Assembly: GCA_016256075.1 (NCBI GenBank)
Contig: SDVU01000304.1
Span: forward strand, 1 to 15,535
DNA: 15,535 nt
DNA from: Dictyocoela muelleri
Lineage: Eukaryota > Microsporidia
Direction: 5' to 3'
Below are positions 1-9,605 of the stretch, piece after piece. A program made the position numbers and the translations under genes. The notes beneath the pieces were generated by a model that was given only the letters and a program-made list of their open reading frames with translations, did no database searches and was not told where the DNA came from. Positions within the stretch are counted from its first letter, which is position 1, and each line of letters starts with the position of its first letter.

Positions 1-90
1 CTTCACTTTTTATTGGTCTTGTCATTTGGGGTACAAAGAAAAAATTTTTAATACCTTTTTAATATTTTATTAAGAATCGATAACAAATAT

Positions 91-167
91 ACAAGCTCTT
101 TGGCGCAGTGGTAATAATTCTTTGATTTCAAAGCAAGAGTTCACAGGTTCGATTCCCACCGCTTGCA
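91..167 (+). other. tRNA-like sequence with Pol III A and B boxes
   Basis: An A box (TGGCGCAGTGG, 101-111) and a B box (GGTTCGATTCC, 146-156) match the consensus for internal Pol III promoters, at tRNA-like spacing. A fair anticodon-like stem (121-125 with 133-137) leaves a loop with T33 in place and TCA in the anticodon position. The acceptor arm pairs only if shifted (92-96 with 161-165), the T stem has just two pairs and no good D stem forms. A working tRNA is therefore unlikely. It is more probably a tRNA pseudogene or the head of a tRNA-derived SINE. Confidence 0.4.
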
Positions 168-658
168 TGTTCTTAAGGATTTATTAAATAAAGGGCATTG
201 AAAATAAAGAAATAGACCCAGTTGCGCCTAGGGCGCGGGGTGCGTCAAGGGCGCGCGACATTTAATACAAATTTCATGTACCCATGATAAACAAAAAATA
301 TTTGAAAAATAACGATTAATATTGTTAAATCGTAAAAATTTTTAATATGGTGAAATTGAAATGGAGAGAAGGCAAAAATTTCTGTGGATTGAAAAAGCGA
401 ATAATTTTATATTGATCAATTCAAAACTACTAAAAAACTGACATTCATCTAATTATTTGTTAATAATTTCCAAATAGATATTGATTAAGAGGTATTTTTC
501 GTAAAAATAGTACACAGTCAATGTCAAATGGGAATAAATAAAATTGAGGATTTGTGTAAAAAAAATTACGTAAGCAGAGATGTAATACGCGTGGTTGTAT
601 CGAAAGCGATGTTTGTAAAAAGTTAAGACCATTTAAAGAAGTGATATTGTCAAATTGA
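168..658. other. intergenic, no gene seen; short GC-rich patch
   Basis: The stretch is AT-rich except for about 218-262, where GGCGCG-type words repeat several times. The open frame on the minus strand at 460-813 runs into the hairpin element that follows and shows no protein-like pattern, so no gene is called. Confidence 0.5.
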
Positions 659-1141
659 GAAAACTCCACAAAAGGGAAACCCCCCCAAATAGATTTGTGG
701 GTAAAATTATAATATTGTGAAAAAAAAACCGCCGGTTCAAAAATCGCCGAATTGTTTTTATAACCCCTAAATGGGTTTAAATATAAAAAAATCTTTAAAA
801 GTAATAAAGGCAAAAATAAAATAAGTTTGAGACGGTATTTTTATAATCATAAATATATAAACAAGTATTATTTTTCTGTAGGTGTAAAAAGAGAAGTTAA
901 CACATTCTTTTTCCACATTTAGACAACCAATACTATGTTTATATCTTTATGATTATAAAAATACCCTCCTAGCATATTTTATTTTAGCCTCTATTACTTT
1001 TAAAGATTTTTTTATATTCCAACCCATTTAGGGGTTATAAAAACAATTCGGCGATTTTTGAACCGGCGGTTCTTTTTTTCACAATATTATAATTTTACAC
1101 ACAAATCTATTTGGGGGAGTTTTCCCTTTTGTGGAGTTTTC
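659..1141. mobile_element. palindromic MITE/foldback element (about 480 bp)
   Basis: The two halves are near-perfect inverted copies. The end GAAAACTCCACAAAAGGG at 659 is answered by its complement ending at 1141, and pairing continues inward for roughly 200 bp to about 861 and 934. The arms include CCGCCGGTTCAAAAATCGCC and its complement, and the unpaired centre is about 70 bp. No coding capacity is seen and no clear target duplication flanks it, so the superfamily is open. A DNA-transposon-derived foldback MITE is the best reading. Confidence 0.75.
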
Positions 1142-1500
1142 ACCAATTCCATCATGTTCCATTTCAATTAAAAAAAGTTCTATTTCAATTGAAAAATTTA
1201 TAAAAATGATAAAATAACCTTTATACAGTTCCATTTCAATTTAAGATGTTTTATTTCTATTGAAAAACTCTTTATTTTTATTTTTTTAAGATTTTATTAT
1301 TTTTTATTTAATCCATAAGGCTGAAATTTTGGGGCATTTTTACTGAAAAATGACAGAAAACTTTGAAAACTTCCACATACATTTTTTAAATAAAACAGAA
1401 AACCGCCAGTGGCGTTTAGTGCCCTGCTTTTTTTAATATAACCCAGTTAAATAGAAGAAGCATATAAAAATTTTGAATGCTCATTCTATAAAATTTTTGG
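1142..1500. other. AT-rich spacer with degenerate GTTCYATTTCAATT repeats
   Basis: Between 1155 and 1265 the word GTTCYATTTCAATT, or close variants, occurs about four times, usually followed by an A run. The remainder is low-complexity AT sequence with no open frame worth reporting. Confidence 0.45.
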
Positions 1501-1825
1501 TTCTACAACGGGTTAGCCATCACCTGTTCAAAATAGGAAATCGTCATTCAGAGATGTGAGAATATGATTCTTAATTGAAATAAGCTCGAAATGACGAGAT
1601 AAACTTTTATATATAAAAGATATAATGTTGGATGTGACATCTCGTTATTTAGTAAAAATGCCGCATTGCAGCTTATTTACTAAATTATGATTTTTCAGAG
1701 CTTACAATAATATATAAATATGTATAAGCTTATCTCGTCATTTCGAGCTTATTTCAATTATGAATTGTATTATATTCTCCTCTGGATGACGATTGCCTAT
1801 TTTGAACAGGTGGTTGCAACCCTGG
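1501..1825. repeat. left terminal arm of element A, quasi-palindromic
   Basis: The tip is followed by CACCTGTTCAAAATAGG, which reappears as its complement at about 1796-1812. Between them are AAATAAGCTCGAAATGACG at about 1579 and its complement at about 1736. The arm could fold alone into a hairpin of about 300 bp and is homologous to the arm at 2790-3092. Confidence 0.7.
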
Positions 1826-1828
1826 AAA

Positions 1829-2700
1829 TTACTTGAGCAAAATAAAATAAAATATAAAAATAAAAATTATTTTTCTTTTATAAATAATAATAAATTCTGA
1901 AAACTCGTCCGTATTATGTTTTCTAAAGAACATAAACACATTTATATGTTCTGTAAGAGTATCTAATCTAACGCAATAACTATAATTTTTTATTTTTTCA
2001 GCCGAAGCCATAAATTCTCTTTTTTTTAGTATTAGCTTTTGTTTCTTGCTGTACATAAAAAATTTTATGATTAACGGTATCACGATATACTCCCTCAATA
2101 TTATTATATGAAGGCCACCGATCAGAAACAACATATTATTTTTCATTATTTGTTTATCAATTATTGGTATTAAAATTGATTTTTTCGGTTTTCGATCACC
2201 TGACAATAACAATAACCAGTATTGAATATAAAGCTTCCAAAACAAAACAGGGTTTCTGATATCAAATAAGCCATATTTTCTTTTGTTGCAATACGTTTCG
2301 TCGATTGTACTTCTTTTAATATACCCCATAAAGGCCTCCTATTCTCATTAACAAATTTTTAAAATTTTATCCTAATTATTGATAGTATATCTTCATATTT
2401 TTCTTCACTTATATTGCAATTACGATATATGTTTTCAGTTAAATTATTCTTATTGAAAAAATAAAAGCAAATTTATAAAAATGGTTGTATTTTTTCCCAC
2501 ATATTGAAGAATCATCTCGTTAATTATAATATAATCTACATCGATTACATATCCAATGTTTACATAAATTATATAGTATATTTTTTTATCACTAAAGTCT
2601 TATCACATTTGATACATTGTTTAATTTCTGGAATTATTTCCAAAGCCTGCAATAACTCAGCAACATTATCATTGTTTGATATTTCTATAAAAAACCGTGA
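1829..2700 (-). pseudogene. Merlin/IS1595-like (ISXO2-type) transposase, degraded
   Basis: The longest open frame (1829-2329) gives 166 residues, but family motifs continue in other frames and upstream. Reading down the minus strand there is a zinc-finger-like C-x2-C (Cys codons 2614-2616 and 2605-2607), then W-x-C-x2-C (2538-2555), and next the first acidic site in TIDET (D codon 2300-2302), followed by KRKY. After SILIPIID come VVSDRWPSY (D codon 2121-2123), VNHKIFYV and ENLW (E codon 2017-2019). This order is that of the Merlin/IS1595 DDE transposase, which cuts and pastes the element. Motifs fall in all three frames and several shifts and stops separate them, so the gene is dead. It is clearly older than the copy at 8982. 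Confidence 0.75.
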
Positions 2701-2789
2701 TCAGTTGCTCGATCTAAACGTTTTACATAGGGGTTTTAATAAAATGTTTTTTTCAGTTTGCTTAAGTTATTTTATCGGTAAGTCTCCAC

Positions 2790-3092
2790 CGGATAAAAAT
2801 AGAAAATCGTCATTCAGAGGAGGAGAGAATATGATTCCTAACTGAAATAAGCTCGAAATGACGGAATAAACTTATATATAAAAAGATATAGTTTGAGTGG
2901 GATGTCTTTATTAGTAAAAATGCTGCTTTGCAGCTTATTTACTAAATTAAGATCTGTCAGAGCTTACATTAATATTTAAATATATATAAGTTTATCTATT
3001 CATTTCGAGCTTATTTTTTTAAGAATCATATTCTATCCTCTCTTAATTACGATTTCCTATTTTGAACAGGTGGTGGCTAACCCGTTGTAGAA
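2790..3092. repeat. right terminal arm of element A, quasi-palindromic
   Basis: This arm is homologous to the left arm: both carry AAATCGTCATTCAGAG, AAATAAGCTCGAAATGACG, a TTTGCAGCTTATTTACTAAATT core and CCTATTTTGAACAGGTGG. Only the outer tip, ending at 3092, carries the ACCCGTTGTAGAA motif. The inner end at about 2790 does not, so the arms belong to one element rather than two separate MITEs. Confidence 0.65.
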
Positions 3093-3520
3093 AAAATATT
3101 TCTATTATCCCGAAAATTATTCATAACGACAATTTATTTTTTTATAATTTATCACTCGTTTTTTCGATAAATGGTATTGAAATTTTTTAATGTTAAATTG
3201 TAAAAAAACATTTAATTCGATTGTTTTATAACTAAATAATATTAAACTGTGTTCGAACATTATATGTTTAGGGTATCCACATGCCCGGGGTACTCACACC
3301 CCCGTGACATCAATATTTTTTGTAACCTTATTTTTAAATTTTTATTTACTAAATAAGACGTCGTTTTTTTTCGAGAATACGACAAAATAAATCCCTGAAA
3401 ATGGCTTTTTCGTTTTTTTTTTGAATTTCTAAAATCAAGACGCTCTTTATCTTTTAAAAAATGATCGTTGTATGTCATAATTTCTGCTTCCACTCAAATT
3501 TTTTGCAGCTTATTTATCAA
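3093..3520. other. AT-rich spacer, no gene; arm fragment at its end
   Basis: No convincing gene is seen; the 77-codon minus-strand frame at 3260-3493 has no recognisable feature. A short GC-richer patch lies at about 3270-3308. From about 3498 the word TTGCAGCTTATTTA resembles the interior of the element A arms, suggesting that a broken arm copy was the target of the next insertion. Confidence 0.4.
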
Positions 3521-3528
3521 AACAAGAT

Positions 3529-3777
3529 TGTACTACAACGGGTTAGGGAGCTGGAAAAGGAGCTAATTAAAAAGTATATTATATAAAATAATCATAAAAT
3601 TATCTGCTATTTAATAAATTGGAATAGTTTTTTATATAAATTAATATACTAAATATTATAAATATATTAATTTATATAAAAAAACTATTCCAATTTATTA
3701 AATAGCAGATAATTTTACATTATTTTATATAATATACTTTTTCATTAGCTCTCAGGTCCCTAACCCGTTGTAGTACT
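3529..3777. mobile_element. Merlin-related MITE, 249 bp, with 8-bp target duplication
   Basis: AACAAGAT occurs exactly at 3521-3528 and again at 3778-3785, directly outside an inverted-repeat element. The inverted repeat GTACTACAACGGGTTAG (3530-3546) matches the complement of 3760-3776 exactly. The interior is an almost perfect palindrome of AT-rich sequence with arms of about 85 bp. It has no coding capacity. The CTACAACGGGTTAG core is the same as the tips of element A, so that family, or a close sibling, probably mobilised it. Confidence 0.85.
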
Positions 3778-3785
3778 AACAAGAT

Positions 3786-4344
3786 ATCATCGCTTTCTAG
3801 CTACATTTATTTTACCTTGTCAATAAAATCGCGTTTTTTATCATTTTTAGTTACGAGGAACAAGAGTGGCAATAAGATATTCAATATACAATTTTTCAAT
3901 TTCGTTTTTTTTCAAATTAATTTTTTTTTCGACATAGCAAAGGTTCCGATTTTTATATAGTTTAATTGACTAATAAACTTATAATGATAACTATTTGTGT
4001 ATTTTTGGCGTTTCTTAAGAAATTTAATTATAAAAATCAAATTTTTAATAATGAAATTACGCGGTTTATTTTTTGCTGCTGACCACGTCATTAATAAATT
4101 GTTATTTTTTTTTAAAATTTAAAGATCCTTAAATAAATAGACAGTGTATTTCTGTCTTTATGTAGTTATGGCTGCTAACAATAAATATAATAATTCTGCC
4201 AATTTACCAGACGACTATCAAAAAAAATATACATATTTTAATTAAATTACTTTCTACCTTAAATATGTAGATTATTTAAAAATTAGCCGATCCTCAAATA
4301 AGGTAAATTGGTTAATTATAAAAACGAAAAAAATCTTTTAGACC
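3786..4344. other. upstream spacer of the secreted-protein gene, with one small ORF
   Basis: This is mostly low-complexity AT sequence. A 25-codon frame at 4168-4245 (starting MAANNKYNNSANLPDD) has ordinary-looking amino acid use but no recognisable identity. It could be an upstream ORF, a relic exon or chance. No clear promoter element is visible. Confidence 0.4.
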
Positions 4345-5481
4345 ATGTTATTATTAATAAAATTTGCGATTACATTTCAATTATATTCATATTTGAGAAA
4401 TATAAATACAGCATCAAGAGAAGAAAATGAAAATTTAGTGGCCTTTACATTTTCCCTCGAAAAAGAAAATTATTATCATCACGCTTGCGTTTTATTCCAA
4501 CAAAAATTAGCCCAAAATGGGTTTTATAATATCAATTTTTCTGAAGAAAATTTCATTGACAGTGGAATGATCGACAGGCTATCAAACTTGTCCTACATTT
4601 TTGATCATAATTTAAATTGCCAAATTATTGAGGTTCCGAAACAAGAGGGGAAAGGATTTAGCAGTATATTTTTTTATCCTTCGCTAGAAATCAGAAGTAA
4701 ATACCTGTTGAAAATACCCCTCAATGATGAATTGATACAAGATCTTTTCTGCCATCATCTTGATTTATTGATAAAGAACAATAAAGTGAGGTTTAGAAAA
4801 AAAGATTCTCTGACTAAAAATATGGATCAAAATTTTGAGATACCTATTTTTAGTAATTTGAAAAAAATGTTCAGGTCTTATGATTTTATGTACCCTAGTC
4901 AATCAGAAAGAGGATATCATAATCTAACCATGTGTGATTATCATTTTCCAACCGATCCTCTTATAGGTTTACGACCATATGTTTCAGACTCAGATCCTTA
5001 TCCTAGTTTCATGAATAGAGGCTCTTCAAAACAAGTAGATGAATCAAGGTCTGATTTGACATTAGAGGAATCACTTAAGAGATTAAGTTTTGATCAAAGC
5101 AAAGGTGCATTACCGAAAAGAAAAAATGTTAAAAGTAATTTAAGCAGTGAAACATTTTTTAATCAGCAATCAGGGTCTCAAACCTTTACCTCACGCGAGA
5201 GTTCCTTATTTCCCGAAGAAAATAAATATTTAGATAAAAGATATTCAGAAGAACCGTTATTTAATGGCGATATGCCTTCTAACGAAAACACAGACCAATC
5301 ATTTAACCCAAACAGATATGATTGTTTATCAAATAATCCTAGAAGTCTAAATTTTCAAGATGATCTTGATCCAAACGTTCCTCAAAGAGAAAAAAATCCA
5401 TCCACTTATGAATTTTCTGATTCTTCTAAAACTAGACCTTTAGATGATTTTGTTTGTGGTCATCCTCAAAAAAAACAGTGA
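4345..5481 (+). CDS. hypothetical secreted protein, N-terminal part of a split gene
   Basis: The 378-residue frame begins with a hydrophobic stretch (residues 1-17, MLLLIKFAITFQLYSYL) that looks like a signal peptide, so export or surface location is likely but inferred. Residues 40-160 are a mixed, folded-looking region with several Cys and His. Residues 215-375 are rich in Ser, Asp, Asn and Pro, low in hydrophobics and probably disordered. The frame stops just after an eight-A run (5468-5475), where a second frame takes over. Removing one A would give one protein of about 529 residues. Composition and codon use do not change across the junction. I do not recognise the family. The start is the first ATG of the frame and sits at the signal peptide. 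The gene has no operon-like neighbour. Confidence 0.7.
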   Translation: MLLLIKFAITFQLYSYLRNINTASREENENLVAFTFSLEKENYYHHACVLFQQKLAQNGFYNINFSEENFIDSGMIDRLSNLSYIFDHNLNCQIIEVPKQEGKGFSSIFFYPSLEIRSKYLLKIPLNDELIQDLFCHHLDLLIKNNKVRFRKKDSLTKNMDQNFEIPIFSNLKKMFRSYDFMYPSQSERGYHNLTMCDYHFPTDPLIGLRPYVSDSDPYPSFMNRGSSKQVDESRSDLTLEESLKRLSFDQSKGALPKRKNVKSNLSSETFFNQQSGSQTFTSRESSLFPEENKYLDKRYSEEPLFNGDMPSNENTDQSFNPNRYDCLSNNPRSLNFQDDLDPNVPQREKNPSTYEFSDSSKTRPLDDFVCGHPQKKQ

Positions 5482-5935
5482 AAGAAATAATACGCCTATT
5501 TTTAACGTAAGTGATAATTTAGAATCAGAAGATAATTATATAAAATCTGATGATTCATCTACAGATTATATGGAGATTTTTATACCAAGTGATGAACGTT
5601 TGGTACGTAAATTTTTTGCTACACATACAGTCCTTGAAGATATATACCCAAGTATTAGATTTTCCGACTTAACTGTTCTTTATTACGGGCTTTCCTCTTT
5701 ATTTCAAAAATACGCAACCAATAAAAATTATGACCTCAAAATATTTGATGAAGAAGAATTTCATTATAAATTCGTTATGGAAAACAAAAATAATGTTAAA
5801 CTACTATTATCTATCTTTATTAATAAATATAAGCATGTTCAAGAGGGAATTTTAGTATGGGAGCGCGATAAATCGGGAAAAATTGATTATATAAATAAAA
5901 TTTCAGCGGAAAAATTTAAAAAAAATGATTCGTAA
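5444..5935 (+). CDS. C-terminal part of the split secreted-protein gene
   Basis: This frame overlaps the previous one by 38 bases and is shifted by one base. From about 5476 it continues the acidic, Ser/Asn-rich style (NLESEDNYIKSDDSSTDY), then becomes a compact region of about 110 residues (RLVRKFFATHTVLEDIYPSI onward) with alternating hydrophobic and charged segments and a Lys-rich end. The ATG at 5444 is probably not a real start, because upstream sequence is coding in the other frame and the second half lacks its own signal peptide. One broken or mis-sequenced gene is more likely than two overlapping genes. Function is unknown. Confidence 0.55.
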   Translation: MILFVVILKKNSERNNTPIFNVSDNLESEDNYIKSDDSSTDYMEIFIPSDERLVRKFFATHTVLEDIYPSIRFSDLTVLYYGLSSLFQKYATNKNYDLKIFDEEEFHYKFVMENKNNVKLLLSIFINKYKHVQEGILVWERDKSGKIDYINKISAEKFKKNDS

Positions 5936-6395
5936 TTGATAGAAATATTTAATCAAAAACGAAAAACCCCACAACCAAGATTTTATTGTAATTTCCTTCA
6001 TCGACTTTATCGTTTATATTTAGAATTTCGTATTATTTGTTTCCAAGACAAAAAAGAAAAATTCGAGGTAGACATTAATTTAATGTTTGAATGAACTTCT
6101 TAACTTCTTTTAAACTATGAGAGTTTCTACCTATTAAATAATAAACAATTTATTTATAAGATTATAATTCTTTAAAAAAAATATTTTAAAGCGTGAGATG
6201 TTATTCTATTTTTTTTAAAATAATTTTATCTGTAAAAAATACTTTAACTTAATTATTTAATATCAGTTAAATAATTTTTAAATTTTTTTGTATACTAACT
6301 ATAATTGATAATTTATTTTTATTAAAGTTGAGTATATTCCACGAATGAAAGATCCAAATGAAAATAAAAGTGAAAAAAAAATTAAAACCCGTCAA
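5936..6395. other. AT-rich downstream spacer
   Basis: This is low-complexity AT sequence after the stop codon with no open frame of interest. Base composition changes sharply at its right edge, at about 6395. Confidence 0.5.
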
Positions 6396-8400
6396 AAATG
6401 CCTCTCATGCCTCAGAGAACACGTCAGAGAGCATGGTTGAGAAGAAGTCGTCGGAGAGAGGGATCATCAACTGTCCGCCTTCCTGCATCACAGTAATTCC
6501 ACTTGTAGACAAAAGTGATGCCACCACTGCAAAATCAAATAAAAAAATGATTGATTCGTGTGAGGTGAATTTGATTTTCAGATCAAAATCAATGATGTCA
6601 AAAATGATTTGCTCTCCACTTAGCAATAAAAGTATTGCCTCAGCTGTAGTTTTCGGTAAAATAAGAATGTAAATGACTGAGATGAATATCAAAAGTAGTA
6701 CCGCTAAGAAGCGAAGAGGTCGAACAGAGAAGTCGGCCTACGTGATCACATACCAAAAGAGAATAACCTTTTGGATGTCTGTCTAAAGAAGGGCAGAGAA
6801 GAGAGAAGGAAGAGGAGAGGCTTAGTAAAAGGAAGTTGCCAGTCCCCAAGTCGTCCCCAAGTCGTCCCCACGATAGTTGTCAAGCCCGGTGAGGACCAGG
6901 ACAGTAATGTCGTCGCTTGCACGCTGGCAGAGGTTTTAGGATGTAGGACCAAATCAGGTGATAATGACACTAACACCGTCCTCCATGTACGCCCACCGGC
7001 TTACGTTATCGGTGAGGCTCTCGAGTTGGAACTCTCTTACCTCACAAAAATCACGGTTAAGGAAGCAAAGGAGCCTCTCCTCACAAACAATGGGTCCATC
7101 TTCGAGCGGAAGTAGAACAAGATCGTAAAGGATGCGCTAACGGGTAACAGCCGCAGGTTAGGATTAAGGGAAGTTAGTGGGCAAATACCCCAATGATTCA
7201 CTGAGAGCTAGGTAATGTCAGTTAAAAACGTGTAGGATGATTTAATCGGTCAATGAAGCGGGTAGAGGCCTCCGTGGACGCAGGCCGGGAATAGCACAAG
7301 TGGGAAGCGTGTGTGAGAGTCTCCTAAAAAGTCTTCCAAATACTGAGGCAACTCTGGCACGGAGAGAATATCTGTCACTGACTCCTACAGAGTGGCTTCG
7401 AAGGAGTGTGATAAACTCCGGGTACAAAATGATCCGAAGGCGGTGATCGCATTGTCGAATCTCTAGGCGCAGAATAGTAGCCAGGGGAGCCGAGCATCAG
7501 AGTGTCGAGGATTAACAAACCACTCTCTACAAACTCTTCCAGAGCATCCGGTCTGGCCGTTCAGAAGCATGGTAAGATTCCTGTAGGCCATGGCAGTGCT
7601 ATTGCAGACTGTAATCCTTTAGATCTGATATTAGGTGTGACCAATATAATTAACATGTAATTGATCATTTCGTTTGTTGTAGAGGACTTAAAACCATCTA
7701 ATATCAGACAAGAGAGTGGGGATATGCAAATTCTCTCCAATTAGACAATATTGTACATGCTTCAAAGGCTTGCAGCGTATAAGACAACCCACTGAGCGCA
7801 CGAAATTCCGATTTGAGGTCACTGATGTTGATTTTAACTCGTTAATTCCAAGCATGCGTGTGAAAGTGGACCGTCTGACCCGTCACCTTGCATATGGAAG
7901 TCTTGTAACCAGTGCAAGAACTAAACTTCCTATTTGTATGCGACAGGGAAGGTGATGGTTAACAAGGCAGAACCTATGATCGGAGGTTCGCACACGGGTA
8001 AGAGTCACAAAGTCTCAGTCTTGTTCAAAATGACTAATTAGAGTGAGTGGATAAAGGAGCTAAGAGTCATTACTCTTCGGGCAAGAGATCCAAACCTACT
8101 TGAAATGTCCGGTAGAGTTCCAAAGCTGCTGGAGTTAAGTTATTGATGAAAATGACGGCTAAAATGTCACCAGCAAGAATAATAGCAGGCTTTCTTCCTC
8201 TGCACATAAAGTTGGTATAGATAAATCTATTTCTATCACAGCTAAAGTACGAAAAAAAAACTTTTATGTGCCAAGAACTATTGGCGTGTATACAGAAAGG
8301 GAATTAGAAAAAAAATCCGTTGGGCTTTCTATCTCTAGTAATGTATAAAGTCTTGGCCAAAGTGGTACTACCATGCTTTAAACGCGTCATAAATTTTAAG
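6395..8400. other. GC-richer block 1, probably decayed coding DNA of unknown origin
   Basis: For about 2 kb the sequence is far less AT-rich than its surroundings, with balanced codon-like words and none of the long A/T runs seen elsewhere. Only short open stretches exist, for example 6771-7115 (+), 7246-7443 (+), 7716-7955 (+) and one ending at about 8348 (+), none recognisable. Local oddities are an 11-bp tandem word (CCCCAAGTCGT, 6844-6868), and TCTGATATTAG (7624-7634) answered by its complement at 7698-7708 around an AT-rich insert. I looked for rRNA signatures and saw none. A dead element or captured foreign gene is possible. No gene is called. Confidence 0.45.
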
Positions 8401-8446
8401 AGAAAAAACTAAAAAAAAGTTAACACTAAATGATCTGGAATCAAAA

Positions 8447-8560
8447 ATCCTGGAATACATTTTTAAGATATATGAATTTTTTAGACTTTATTTGCATTTT
8501 GATAAGTTAAATTAAGAAAAAATCTAAAAATTCATATATCTTAAAAATGTATTCTAGGAT
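8447..8560. repeat. short hairpin MITE-like inverted repeat
   Basis: About 40 bases (ATCCTGGAATACATTTTTAA onward, 8447-8486) reappear as a close complement at 8523-8560, around a loop of about 36 bases. The size and AT-rich arms suit a tiny foldback MITE. No target duplication was found. Confidence 0.55.
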
Positions 8561-8625
8561 TATTGTATCCATATCATATTATTAATTAACTAAATTTTTT
8601 TCCGTTTTTTTCGGTACTAACTATT

Positions 8626-8908
8626 TAATCCGTCGCCAGCTAAATACCCATACAAAAGAGCTTAGGAGACGCTGAAAAAATATTTAAGATCATCATATCA
8701 TTCTATGATATGAGGTATATTTTTTTCTCTCATAAGCGTTTTTCTTATAATTTTACGATTCGGGAAGTGAGTTCCTTAATTGAGAAATTCCAAAAAAAGG
8801 CTTACGAGAGAAAAAAAAAACTCCTATTAAGAATGATATAATAATCTTAAATATTTTTTCAGCGTCTCCCAAGCTCTTTTGTATGGGTATTTAGCTGGCG
8901 ACGGATTA
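8626..8908. repeat. left terminal arm of element B, quasi-palindromic
   Basis: ATCCGTCGCCAGCTAAATAC at the left is matched by its exact complement at the right, and pairing continues through AAAGAGCTT, GGAGACGCTGAAAAAATATT and AAGATCATCATATCATTC toward the centre near 8760. It could act as a MITE by itself. It is homologous to the arm at 10797-12043. Confidence 0.8.
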
Positions 8909-9605
8909 TAATTTATTCATTTTGGATACAAAAAAAATTTTGTAGACCCTCATAGGCAGACCAAAAAAAAAATAAAATAAAATGAACTATATTGAATTTT
9001 ATACTTATTTAAATCGAAAGAGCAAGGTTATTAAAATATTTCAAGAGTATTCTTTTATTCCCAAATCAATGAAATGCACCAAGTGCCGCAGAAATATGAT
9101 TTTTCAAAAAACCAAATCTTGTAAGTCAGGTTATAGATGGCACTGTAGAAGACCTTGCAGGAAAACACTACTTACAAAAAATCATTTTTTGAGTTATGTC
9201 AAATTAATATAAAAATTTTTCTGTTATATTTATATCACTTTTATAATAATATTGATAAACCTAAGAGTATACTGAAAGAATTAAAAATGTCACCAAATAC
9301 TTATTATTTTTATAAAAAGAAAATAGAAGCTGCTGTGATCAGAGATTATATTTTGAATAAATCGATATTAGGAGGCATGGGAAAAGAAGTGCAAGTCGAT
9401 GAGTCGCTTTTTTTGTCACAGAAAGTATAACAGAGGAAGATTGAAGAAACAAATATGTTTTTTCGGTGGAATAGAAAAAGATACTGACAAATGTTTTTTT
9501 TCATATTGTAAAAAATAGGTCACAGGAAACATTATTGCCAATAATAAATCTTGAGATTGTGAAAGGATCTAAAATTCTAAGTGATTTGTGGAAAGCTTAT
9601 ATTAA

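Larger units (their letters stand above)
1501..3092 (-). mobile_element. Merlin-type DNA transposon, decayed (element A)
   Basis: The outer tips are exact inverted repeats: TTCTACAACGGGTTAGCC at 1501 and its complement ending at 3092. Behind each tip lies an arm of about 300 bp (to about 1825 and from about 2790). Each arm is itself quasi-palindromic, with AATAAGCTCGAAATGA near one end and its complement near the other. A transposase remnant on the minus strand fills the space between. Merlin elements normally make 8-9 bp target duplications; none is clean here. The tip motif is shared with the 249-bp element at 3529, which does have an 8-bp duplication, and this supports the assignment. Confidence 0.75.

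Noticed and set aside
460-813. 117-codon minus-strand open frame
   Set aside because: Half of it lies within the hairpin element at 659-1141, the composition follows the AT-rich DNA and no protein pattern is visible.
1626-1635. TGTTGGATGT in the element A arm, identical to the LTR start
   Set aside because: The similarity ends after ten bases and the sister arm lacks it, so it is coincidence.
2504-2845. 113-codon plus-strand open frame
   Set aside because: It is antisense to the transposase zinc-finger region and runs into the right arm of element A.
6405-6692. 95-codon minus-strand frame with membrane-like segments, opposite a 104-codon plus-strand frame
   Set aside because: Both strands are open over the same bases, neither has a recognisable motif, and both lie at the edge of a decayed GC-richer block.
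6696-6705. TAGTACCGCT, identical to the outer edge of element B at 12051-12060
   Set aside because: Only ten bases match and no arm sequence follows, so it is not enough to call a solitary tip.
6771-7115. 114-codon plus-strand frame in block 1
   Set aside because: It is open, but it starts within a purine-rich repeat-like stretch, has no known motif and is surrounded by non-open sequence. It is kept only as part of the block description.
7140-7620. Possible rRNA fragment, suggested by the GC content and words such as GGGTAACAGCCGCAGG
   Set aside because: None of the conserved small or large subunit rRNA signatures I know are present.
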